From NCBI GenBank assembly GCA_046538075.1, contig JBKHJN010000001.1, positions 62,001-126,000 on the forward strand: a DNA stretch of 64,000 bases, in the 5' to 3' direction. Position 1 is the first letter of the stretch. Each line of letters begins with the position of its first letter. Positions 54,056-62,047 of the stretch are shown here, in pieces. The notes under the pieces were generated by a model that saw nothing but the letters and a program-made list of their open reading frames with translations, had not been told where the DNA came from and did not search any database. The position numbers were made by a program, and so were the translations under genes. Source of the stretch: Desulfobacca_B sp046538075. Lineage in GTDB: Bacteria; Desulfobacterota; Desulfobaccia; Desulfobaccales; Desulfobaccaceae.

Positions 54056-55357
54056 TTATGGTTTCTCCGCTTCGGTGCCAGGGGCATAAAACAGCCGGAT
54101 TTCAGCAGGCTCCAGGGTAATCCTTTGCCCAGATTTCCAGGGCAGGGGCCTGGCTTCGGGAGTGAGGTCTTGCACGTTATTGGCCGACACCCCCATCACG
54201 GCTGGCCAATCCGGCAGCACATACCGCCGGGCCCGCCGCTGAGTATTGATGACCGCCAGCACCTGGCCGGTATAGGTGTCTGAGGACTTCAACAACATCA
54301 CTATGGGCTCATCGGGCGGGGTCAGGCGCGTAATTGGCCCTTCTTCCAGTAATATTGAGCAGTTGCGCTTCATCTGATTAACCTGGCTGATAAAGCCGGT
54401 CAGATCACCGCGAGGCTCTTCCCAATCACCGGGCCGGGTCTGGACCACATTAAGCCGCTTTCGAAAGCCATACTCATATCCCATGGGCATCATCAGCCCG
54501 GCCGAGAAAAAGGCGGCAAACAGGTAGCGCTGCTGGAGGATCTCCACCGCCCCCTTGACCTCGGCGGCCAGCCGGGGGGTATCGTGGGTCTCCGGGAAGC
54601 TGATGGAGGGGGCGATATGCCGGTTGCTCTCATACTGCTCCAGGCACCAGTCTTCTTGAAAATCCCACCACTTGGAGCTGTTAAAGAGGTAATCGAACCC
54701 CGCCTCGGCCAATTGGGCCATCTCCTCCAGGCGGCAGCCCAGGGTCTCGGCCAGGAAATAAATTTCCGGGTTGATGGCCCGCGCCATATCAATCAGCCGG
54801 GCCCAGAAAGGCCCCGGAATTTTATAGGCCGCGTCGCAGCGGAAGCCCCGGAAGCCCAGTTGGATATATTTCCTCAGGACCGTCTCCCAGAAGGCCAGCA
54901 ACCCCTCCGGGTCGGGCGGCGGCCAGTATTCGATTTCGGCCAGATCCCCCCACACAGTGACCTTGGTTTCATCCGCCGGGTCAATGCAGGAAGGGTTTTT
55001 GATGCTGCCGTCCGGATTTTTGGCGTACCACTCAGGATGCTGTTCCACCAACGGCGAATCCACCGCGGTGTGATTGATCACCAGATCCATCATCACTGCC
55101 AATCCCCGCTGCCGGGCCTGGTCCACAAAATTCTTGAGCGACGCCTCCGGATCCTGGTTCTCCCCCACCAATAAGGGGTGGAAAGCAAAATAGTCCTTGA
55201 CCGCGTAGAGGCTGCCGGAAAAGCCCGGATAATGAAACGGATTAACAAAGATCCAGTTAAACCCCATGGCCGCAATCCGATCCAGGTGATCCGGCCAACG
55301 AGGGATGGCTCCGGCCAGCAGGGGAAACAGGTTGTAAATTATCGGGGCATTAGGCAT
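54056..55357 (-). CDS. Alpha-amylase family glycoside hydrolase (GH13)
   Basis: This 433-residue cytosolic enzyme has the four GH13 regions: DLVINH (H96), GFRCDAA (nucleophile D175), LAET (acid/base E204) and ETHDT (H258, D259), with a short C-terminal beta domain. It has no signal peptide, so it should act on intracellular glucans. It is smaller than most amylases and lacks starch-binding domains. It starts nine bases after malQ, so operon membership is clear. GlgE-like maltosyltransferase or a maltodextrin-trimming enzyme are possible specificities. Confidence 0.9.
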   Translation of the reverse strand: MPNAPIIYNLFPLLAGAIPRWPDHLDRIAAMGFNWIFVNPFHYPGFSGSLYAVKDYFAFHPLLVGENQDPEASLKNFVDQARQRGLAVMMDLVINHTAVDSPLVEQHPEWYAKNPDGSIKNPSCIDPADETKVTVWGDLAEIEYWPPPDPEGLLAFWETVLRKYIQLGFRGFRCDAAYKIPGPFWARLIDMARAINPEIYFLAETLGCRLEEMAQLAEAGFDYLFNSSKWWDFQEDWCLEQYESNRHIAPSISFPETHDTPRLAAEVKGAVEILQQRYLFAAFFSAGLMMPMGYEYGFRKRLNVVQTRPGDWEEPRGDLTGFISQVNQMKRNCSILLEEGPITRLTPPDEPIVMLLKSSDTYTGQVLAVINTQRRARRYVLPDWPAVMGVSANNVQDLTPEARPLPWKSGQRITLEPAEIRLFYAPGTEAEKP

Positions 55358-55366
55358 GACGTTCCT

Positions 55367-57628
55367 CTAGTCTGATATTGGCGCAGTCCGGGGCCGACAA
55401 CCGGCCATCAAGTCGGCCAGTCGATGGGCCTGGGGGGATTGTTGCATCTGACTAAGACTCCAGGGCATTTTAAGACGCCAGTTGGGATATTGGTGAATGG
55501 TGCCGGGAAAGTTCTGCTGTTCTTGACCGCCAAAAACATCTTCCAGGTTCAAGGCCAAGAGTCGACAAGGGGTTTGGGCCAGAAAAGCCAAAATCCCCCA
55601 CCGCAGCTCCTCGGTTAATTCCGGGAAAGCTTCCGGATCTTCAGGATACTCTTCTGGAAGCAGATCATAGGCCTTGAGTATTTCCAGCACCCGGCGCTTG
55701 TCGGTTTGACGTTCCTGCCGCTCCAGGTCGGCCATCTCCGGGCGGGGATAGAGCTGCAGCCGTTCCTTAACTTCGATATCGCGGCCGGACCAGAACCCGG
55801 CCAAGGTCGGCAGATCATGGGTAGTGACGGAAGCCAGAGCTAAGGCCGGATAATTCTTCTGGAGGCGGAACTGCCCGGCCGGGGTGCGCTCGAAATAAAA
55901 CAACCGATAAGAAAAAATCTGATAATGGGCCAGAGTCTCCCGGATGTAACCGGGGACTGTGCCCAGGTCCTCTCCAATGATCACAGTCTGGTGGCGAACA
56001 CTTTCCAGGGCCAGAATGCGCAGCAGGTCATCGGAATCATACCGCACATAAGCGCCCTCGGCAGGGCTTTTGCCTTGGGGAATCCAGAACAGGCGAAACA
56101 ATCCCATGACGTGATCAACTCTAAGGGCTCCGGCCGGGCGGCAATTTTTCCGCAAGGTGTCGATAAACAGCTGATACTTGGTCTCCCGCAGACGTTCCGG
56201 GATCAGGGGCGGCAATTGCCAGTTCTGGCCCAGGGGATTAAAGGCGTCAGGTGGCGCCCCGATTTCCATCTTTAGGGCAAACAGATCCTGGCAGGACCAG
56301 GAATCATGGCCACCCGCATCTACCCCCAGCGCCAGATCCGGGTAAAGACCCACTGGCATCCCCAGGGCGCGGGCCTGGTCTGCTGCCTGCTGCAACTGCT
56401 CCTCCAGAAGCCATTGGACATACTGATAAAACAGAATTTCCCGTGGATGCTGACGGGCAAAAGTCTGGACCGCGTCATTTCCGGGATTATGGTACTGCGG
56501 CGGCCACTCGGTCCAACTGCGGTAATTTAGATTTTGCTGCCGCCAGTGTTCTGACAGACTTTGGAATATTGCAAAGGTCTGTAAAGATTCCCCCTCTTGG
56601 GCAATATAGCGGGCCAGGGCTTGCCCCCGGGCCGTGCGCGGTTGGGCCGGAAAGCCATGACAGTCCAAAAAAGTGTCAAACAAAAGTTCCAGAAAGCGTC
56701 GTTTTAGGTTGAACACCGCGGCATAATCCACCTGATCGGCCTGATTCAGACGCTCCTTCTCGGCCTGGAAGGAAGACCGAGCTCGCAGGGCTTGGGCCGC
56801 CGGGCAGTCGGCCAATTCCGGGATGGCTTCCACATCCAGATAAATCATGCTCCAATAAAGGCGGGTGGAAGGAGCGTAGGGGCTGACATCGTCCGGGAAG
56901 CGGTTGGTTAAGGCATTGAAGGGATTAAGGCCAATCAAGCCGGCCTGGAGTTCTCCTCCGGCCCAACTGACGGCTTCCCGCAGGTCGCCGAAGTCGCCAA
57001 CCCCCCAGCCGGATGCACGCCGCATGGCATACAATGGGAAGATCAGCCCCCAGGTCTGCCCGCCGGCCTGTAAATACGGCGGCACGTAAACTTGCTCGGG
57101 GGTAACAATAAGGCGGGCCTGACCCTGCTGCTCTTGGGGGTGGTTTTTAACTTTAACCCGCAGCTCATAGTAGCCCAGGGCCAGATTTTCCGGCATAGAT
57201 AGCGGCACCCGTCCCTGTAATTGATCATTGATCAGTCGGGTTTCGGTTACCTGGAGTTCCGGGGCGCGCATCTGGCCCCGCCATACCCGATCCCCTTCAT
57301 CGCTTAACTCCCAATCGATCTGCAGATTTTCGCCAAGCTGGGCGTCCGGCAAGGTCAGGTGCAGATTACAGGTGATGGCGCCGGTTGATTGCAGCACCAC
57401 CAGCACCGGCTCCAGCAACCGGTTCCAGGGCCGCTGGCGCCGCTCGATGACGGCTTGCTGCAAATCGGCCAGGCTGTCCAGCTTCAGGCCCATAGACTTA
57501 AGCAGGGTCAACTTGGTCTGCCGGGAAGTAACATGGACCTGGCCGGCATTGTCCGTGTACTCCGGTTCAATGCCGCACCAATGGCCCAGCTCATCTATTA
57601 GTTCATTCCAGAGGTTATCTGGCTGCAT
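55367..57628 (-). CDS. malQ: 4-alpha-glucanotransferase (amylomaltase)
   Basis: This 753-residue GH77 enzyme transfers 1,4-alpha-glucan chains. The active-site regions are ALRVDHVMGLFRLFWIP (nucleophile D505), IGEDLGTVPG (acid/base E553) and TTHDLPTLAGFW (H604, D605). SGWGVGDFGDL and LIGLNPFNAL are family signatures. About 170 residues of N-terminal beta-sandwich, as in E. coli MalQ-like long forms, precede the barrel. It heads the minus-strand operon with a GH13 amylase and a kinase-like protein, consistent with glycogen or maltodextrin use. Confidence 0.95.
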   Translation of the reverse strand: MQPDNLWNELIDELGHWCGIEPEYTDNAGQVHVTSRQTKLTLLKSMGLKLDSLADLQQAVIERRQRPWNRLLEPVLVVLQSTGAITCNLHLTLPDAQLGENLQIDWELSDEGDRVWRGQMRAPELQVTETRLINDQLQGRVPLSMPENLALGYYELRVKVKNHPQEQQGQARLIVTPEQVYVPPYLQAGGQTWGLIFPLYAMRRASGWGVGDFGDLREAVSWAGGELQAGLIGLNPFNALTNRFPDDVSPYAPSTRLYWSMIYLDVEAIPELADCPAAQALRARSSFQAEKERLNQADQVDYAAVFNLKRRFLELLFDTFLDCHGFPAQPRTARGQALARYIAQEGESLQTFAIFQSLSEHWRQQNLNYRSWTEWPPQYHNPGNDAVQTFARQHPREILFYQYVQWLLEEQLQQAADQARALGMPVGLYPDLALGVDAGGHDSWSCQDLFALKMEIGAPPDAFNPLGQNWQLPPLIPERLRETKYQLFIDTLRKNCRPAGALRVDHVMGLFRLFWIPQGKSPAEGAYVRYDSDDLLRILALESVRHQTVIIGEDLGTVPGYIRETLAHYQIFSYRLFYFERTPAGQFRLQKNYPALALASVTTHDLPTLAGFWSGRDIEVKERLQLYPRPEMADLERQERQTDKRRVLEILKAYDLLPEEYPEDPEAFPELTEELRWGILAFLAQTPCRLLALNLEDVFGGQEQQNFPGTIHQYPNWRLKMPWSLSQMQQSPQAHRLADLMAGCRPRTAPISD

Positions 57629-57926
57629 GCCTTTCTCTTGCTTTCCTATCGTGAGTAGTCGCCAATAATTGTCTGATCGGTTTTTGGGTTGGTTTTTGTT
57701 AAATTATGCACCCCAAAATGGCAAGTAAAATTTTGCGGGATATGTATAAGGAACACCAGGATTGATAGGAATTTTAATTTATTAACCGTCAATGGTAAGC
57801 TCGCCAAAACTTGGGATGAACCGCCTGGCCACCTGGGACCTTGTCTTTTTAGAATATAAATATTATTTTGAACGTGTCTATCGGGAAAGACCCTTTTTTA
57901 AATAAAATTGCCCTGACTAGATTCAG

Positions 57927-58772
57927 ATGGCCACCATTGTTACTCAGGATCTGAGTAAATATTATAAAAGCCTGGTTGCTCTGGAAGGATTGACTCTGGA
58001 GGTGCAGTCCGGTGAAATCTTTGGCCTGTTGGGCCCCAATGGGGCGGGCAAGACTACCACGATCAAGATCTTGACGGCCCTGGCCCGGCCTAGCCGGGGT
58101 TGGGCCCGCATCCAGGGCTATGATGTGGTCCGCCAGCCTCTGGAAATCAAGCGCCTGATCGGGGTATGCCCCCAGGATATCAATCTGGACAAAGAACTGA
58201 CGGCTTACGAAAACCTGGCGATCTACGGCAAGCTTTATCGGGTCGCCGATCTCCAAGCGCGGATTAGGGAGATGTTTGCTCTGGGCGACTTAACTGCCCG
58301 GGCCCGGCACCTGGTCAAAGATTTTTCCGGGGGTATGCAGCGGCGGCTGCTGATTTTGCGGGCCTTGATGTCTCGACCGCGGTTATTGTTTCTGGATGAA
58401 CCCACGGTCGGGCTAGACCCTCAGGTGCGCCGGCAATTGTGGGACCTGATCGGCCAACTCCGGGCTGAAGGGATCACCATCATGCTGACCACCCATTATA
58501 TCGAGGAAGCGGAAATACTGTGCGACCGGGTGGGAATCTTGAGCCGGGGACGGCTGATCGCGCTGGATACTCCGCAGGCCCTCACCGCCCAGGTCGGCGG
58601 CTATGTGATTGAATCCTTGAATAACGGCCGCCGCCAGTACCTGCTGGTCAAGGATAAGGAAGAGGCTTACACCCGGGCCCGGGCCGAGCCAGCCGGGGTC
58701 ATCATCCGCCAGACCAACCTGGAGGATGTTTTTATCCAACTCACCGGAGAGCGGCTGCGGGCCGGAGATTAA
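57927..58772 (+). CDS. ABC-2 type transporter ATP-binding protein
   Basis: This 281-residue ATPase has Walker A GPNGAGKTT (36-44), a Q-loop (CPQDINL), signature FSGGMQRRL, Walker B LLFLDEPTVGLD and H-loop TTHYIEEAE. The C-terminal 60 residues form the extension typical of ABC-2 (DrrA/CcmA-like) exporters. The permease follows 31 bases downstream. The substrate is unknown; antibiotic, lipid or polysaccharide export are all possible. The gene is divergent from malQ; the 300-base gap between them holds no gene and no clear promoter. Confidence 0.93.
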   Translation: MATIVTQDLSKYYKSLVALEGLTLEVQSGEIFGLLGPNGAGKTTTIKILTALARPSRGWARIQGYDVVRQPLEIKRLIGVCPQDINLDKELTAYENLAIYGKLYRVADLQARIREMFALGDLTARARHLVKDFSGGMQRRLLILRALMSRPRLLFLDEPTVGLDPQVRRQLWDLIGQLRAEGITIMLTTHYIEEAEILCDRVGILSRGRLIALDTPQALTAQVGGYVIESLNNGRRQYLLVKDKEEAYTRARAEPAGVIIRQTNLEDVFIQLTGERLRAGD

Positions 58773-58803
58773 TTTTCATTTTTAACACCCCTCAAAAATC
58801 AAC

Positions 58804-59541
58804 ATGAACTGGTACCCGATCTTCTTAAGAGAAATGCTGCTCTTCGGGCGCCGGCTGCTGCGGCTGGGCTACGTCATTTCGTCTTTGTTGATGCCTCTCC
58901 TCTATCTGCTGGCCTTTGGTCTGGGGCTGGGCAACCGAGTAGCCATCGGCGAGGGCTCCTATCTCGACTTCCTGCTCCCTGGTTTGATTGCCATGAGTTC
59001 CATGATCAATTCTTATACCTGGATTGCCAATAGTTTGACTATGGGCCGCCTGTACTTCCGCACCTTCCAGATTTATATCCAGGCTCCGGTAACTCCGGCG
59101 GCCATTGTCTGGGGGCAGGTGATGTCGGGGATCGTCCGGGGCTTGCTGTCTTCCCTGGTCCTGCTGGGTTTGGGTTTCTTGCTGGGCAGCGCCCTGAACC
59201 TGAATCTGATCTTTATCGTTTCCCTCCTGGTTAATTGTCTGTTATTTGCCGCCTTTGGGGTGGTAGTGGGCATGAAATCGCGCTCGCACGAAGACACCGC
59301 CATGTTTACCAATTTTTTCATCATGCCCATGGCCTTTTTCTGCGGCACTTTTTTCCCCCTCGATCAGATGCCTTGGATCTTGGGGGTGATTATCCGCGGC
59401 CTGCCGCTGACCCATACCAACCGGCTGCTGCGCTCTCCCAGCCTGACCCTGGAAACCCTGAGCTCCCTGGCGGTGTTGGGGGCCTTTAGTATATTTTGCC
59501 TGGTGTTGGCAACGATTTTTATCCGGCGTTATAGCGAATGA
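58804..59541 (+). CDS. ABC-2 type transporter permease
   Basis: This 245-residue membrane protein has six predicted TM helices, starting with YPIFLREMLLFGRRLLRLGY, and the ABC-2 signature with FLPGLI-type sequence (LLPGLIAMSSMINSYTWIAN) and FFCGTFFPLDQMPW near the C-terminus, as in DrrB/NodJ permeases. It pairs with the preceding ATPase. A terminator hairpin follows. Confidence 0.92.
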   Translation: MNWYPIFLREMLLFGRRLLRLGYVISSLLMPLLYLLAFGLGLGNRVAIGEGSYLDFLLPGLIAMSSMINSYTWIANSLTMGRLYFRTFQIYIQAPVTPAAIVWGQVMSGIVRGLLSSLVLLGLGFLLGSALNLNLIFIVSLLVNCLLFAAFGVVVGMKSRSHEDTAMFTNFFIMPMAFFCGTFFPLDQMPWILGVIIRGLPLTHTNRLLRSPSLTLETLSSLAVLGAFSIFCLVLATIFIRRYSE

Positions 59542-59600
59542 GAGAGACGATCGGTGAAACACCATGCCAGACAGGCGTCAGAAATTGTTGGTTTTGATGT

Positions 59601-59625
59601 AGGGGCTTGATTTATCAAGCCCTTT
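59601..59625. terminator. Intrinsic terminator between convergent ABC permease and TauE genes
   Basis: AGGGGCTTGA (59601-59610) and TCAAGCCCTT (59615-59624) form a ten-base stem (one G-U) with a TTTA loop, followed by T. It lies 60 bases after the permease stop, and 18 bases before the TauE stop on the other strand, so it could act in both directions. Confidence 0.65.
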
Positions 59626-59642
59626 AGGGCTGCAGATAATCC

Positions 59643-60389
59643 TTACCAAAAGGACATCCGAATGGCCAGGATGACCAGGAGGGCAGCAAAGATTTTTTTA
59701 AAGGCGGGGCCAGAAACATAGGTCAATAACCGGGCTCCGATCTGCGCTCCCAGGATGCCGCCTATCCCCCAGGCCAGGCCGATGGAATAATTGACGTGGG
59801 CCAGTTTGCTGTGCGCGGTCAAGGCCGAGATCGAAATGATCAGGATGGCCAGAAAGGAAGTCCCCACTGCCTCCTGAACCGACAGGCCCAGGAAAATGGC
59901 CAGCGGCACCATCAGAAACCCGCCGCCCAGACCGGTAAAGCTGGCGGCTACCCCGACCCCCACTCCCAACAGCAACATGGCCAGGGCCAGCAAATAGCGG
60001 CGGCCAGAAAACCTCGGAGCTTGGGAAGGCGCCTGGGCGGCATTGGATTTCTCCCCGGCAAATGCCATACGCAGCGCCAGCAGCAGCAGAATCAGGGCAA
60101 ATAATTTTTTAAAGGTGTCGGCGGCCACAAAGGGCAGCAGACGGGCTCCGATCTGCGCCCCCAGCAACCCCCCGGAGCCCAACAGCAGGCCCATCCGGGG
60201 GTTGACATGCTGCAGTCGCCGGTGGGCAATGACCGCAGATAAAGAAATGACCACAATGGCCATAAAGGAGGTGCCTACTGCTTCCGGGACGCCGAGGCCC
60301 CAGAAAATCCCCAGCGGCACCATCAAAAAACCGCCGCCCAGGCCGGTAAAGCTGGCCCCCAGGCCGACGGCGACGCCCACCAGGATCAT
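59643..60389 (-). CDS. TauE/SafE-family membrane permease
   Basis: This membrane protein of about 248 residues has two homologous halves, each starting with the family motif: GLGASFTGLGGGFLMVPLGI and GVAASFTGLGGGFLMVPLAI. Eight TM helices are likely. The family (DUF81) includes exporters of sulfite, sulfoacetate and other organosulfur anions. The coordinate given uses ATG 60389. GGGAGG at 60416-60411 is ideally spaced for an ATT codon at 60404 that overlaps the upstream TAA, giving MIYILLMILVG; TTG 60392 is a third option. The neighbouring HdrA genes suggest sulfur metabolism, but the substrate is unproven. Confidence 0.88.
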   Translation of the reverse strand: MILVGVAVGLGASFTGLGGGFLMVPLGIFWGLGVPEAVGTSFMAIVVISLSAVIAHRRLQHVNPRMGLLLGSGGLLGAQIGARLLPFVAADTFKKLFALILLLLALRMAFAGEKSNAAQAPSQAPRFSGRRYLLALAMLLLGVGVGVAASFTGLGGGFLMVPLAIFLGLSVQEAVGTSFLAILIISISALTAHSKLAHVNYSIGLAWGIGGILGAQIGARLLTYVSGPAFKKIFAALLVILAIRMSFW

Positions 60390-60403
60390 CAATAAGATAT
60401 AAA

Positions 60404-62047
60404 TTATTGTCCTCCCGCCTGGTTGGCTTTTCCTGCCAAGGAGGCAAACATATCGAGCACCCGGGCGGCGACGCCGCTCCCCTGACAGACCGTAGTGGTG
60501 ATATCTTGAGGGCCCTGGCAGGTGCCGGCCAGCAGAACGCCGGGCAGCGTGGATTCCAGGGGGTGCAGAACCGGATGGCGGCACTGGTAAAACCCCAGTT
60601 GGTCCCGCCCCGGACCCGGGCTGACGAAGGGCAAATCTTCCTTAGGGGCTTCCAGCCCCACTGCTAAAACTATCAGGTCTGTGGTTAGTTGGGCGCGGGC
60701 GCCGGTAAGCTGGTTTTCGTAGGAAATTACCGGCCGGCCTTGGTCATCCTCTTGGATGCGCCCCGGCAAGCCTTTGATAAAATTAACCCCTGCCTGCCGG
60801 GCCCGCTGGTAGAGTTCTTCAAAGCCTTTGCCCGAAGTGCGAATATCATTATAGAAGATGGTCACTGCGGCCTCGGGCAGATGTTCCAGGGCCAGCATTG
60901 CTTCCTTAATCGAGGCAGTACAGCAATAGCCCGAACAGTAGGGCAAGAAGCGGCGGTCCCGGGAACCGACGCACTGGATAAAGGCGAGGCGCTGCACCGG
61001 CCGGCCGTCGGGAGTGACCAGGCCACCCTGGGTCGGGCCGGACGCACAGACAATGCGCTCGTATTCCAGATTGGTGACCACCGTCGGGATGCGGCCATAG
61101 CCATATTCGCTCTTGATGGTGGGGTCGAAGGGACGGGCCCCGGTGGCTAGGATAATGGCTCCTACGGTGAGATGGCGGGGTTGGGGCTCTTCGTCCAGAT
61201 TAATGGCCTGGCGCTCGCAAGCCTTGACGCACAACTGGCAGTCAATACAATATTCCTTGTCGATGGCCGCCCTAAGCGGCACGGCCTGAGCAAAACTGAT
61301 CCGGATGCATTTGCTGGGCTTGAGATCCAGATCCCAGCGGCTGGGGACGATTATCGGACAGACCTCGGTGCAGGTCCCGCAGCCCACACATTTGGTCAGG
61401 TCCACATACCGAGGCTTCAGGGTCAGGTCCACTTCGAAACGCCCCGCCTGTCCAGAAATCCGGTCAACGTTGGTGTAGGTCAGCAATTCAATATTGGGAT
61501 GGGCAGCCACTTCCACCAGCTTCGGCCCCAGGATGCAGATTGAGCAATCAAGGGTCGGAAATGTTTTGTCTAACTGAGCCATGATGCCGCCGATACTCAG
61601 CGCTGCATCGACCAGGTAAACCTTCAAACCCGCCTTGGCCAGATCTAAGGCGGCCTGACAGCCGCCGACGCCGCCCCCCACAATCAGCACCTCCCGAGAC
61701 AGAGGCGGGGCGGCTGCTTCAGGTGAGGGGGGGGCAGCCTGGGCCAGGGTCAGAGTCCCTACCGCCGTCTCCAGATCATTGCAGGCCAGAAGGTCGACCA
61801 CAGTTAGCGATTTCTGGGCGGCCAGCTGCCGGAACAGCCCCGCCTGTCTTTCGGGGCCACAGGCGCCAATAATCACCTTCCCGGTGGTCTTAGAGAGCTG
61901 ATGGCGCAGCTGCATCAGGCCGTCGTAGGTGCAAAGCGGCGGCAGCAGTTGGACATCCAGGCCCGACCGCTCCAGCCACCGGATCAGGGCCTGACCATCC
62001 AGGGGTAAATCAGGGCAATGGCAAATTATAATTTTGTCTTTGGCCAT
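60404..62047 (-). CDS. hdrA: HdrA-like flavoprotein with internal ferredoxin region (CxxC-containing module)
   Basis: This 547-residue protein has a short N-terminal domain (1-115: IIICHCPDL, VIIGACGPERQAGLFRQL) like the HdrA N-terminus, then FAD motif GGGVGG (124-129), the FeS motif LDCSICILGPKL (C168, C171), and an internal two-[4Fe-4S] ferredoxin region (C220, 223, 226, 230; C267, 270, 273, 277). QCVGSRD and SGYCCTASIKEAM follow. It lacks the C-terminal ferredoxin of the usual HdrA. ATG 62047 overlaps the upstream stop as TAATG. It resembles QmoA/HdrA and would pair with the following larger protein. Confidence 0.88.
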   Translation of the reverse strand: MAKDKIIICHCPDLPLDGQALIRWLERSGLDVQLLPPLCTYDGLMQLRHQLSKTTGKVIIGACGPERQAGLFRQLAAQKSLTVVDLLACNDLETAVGTLTLAQAAPPSPEAAAPPLSREVLIVGGGVGGCQAALDLAKAGLKVYLVDAALSIGGIMAQLDKTFPTLDCSICILGPKLVEVAAHPNIELLTYTNVDRISGQAGRFEVDLTLKPRYVDLTKCVGCGTCTEVCPIIVPSRWDLDLKPSKCIRISFAQAVPLRAAIDKEYCIDCQLCVKACERQAINLDEEPQPRHLTVGAIILATGARPFDPTIKSEYGYGRIPTVVTNLEYERIVCASGPTQGGLVTPDGRPVQRLAFIQCVGSRDRRFLPYCSGYCCTASIKEAMLALEHLPEAAVTIFYNDIRTSGKGFEELYQRARQAGVNFIKGLPGRIQEDDQGRPVISYENQLTGARAQLTTDLIVLAVGLEAPKEDLPFVSPGPGRDQLGFYQCRHPVLHPLESTLPGVLLAGTCQGPQDITTTVCQGSGVAARVLDMFASLAGKANQAGGQ

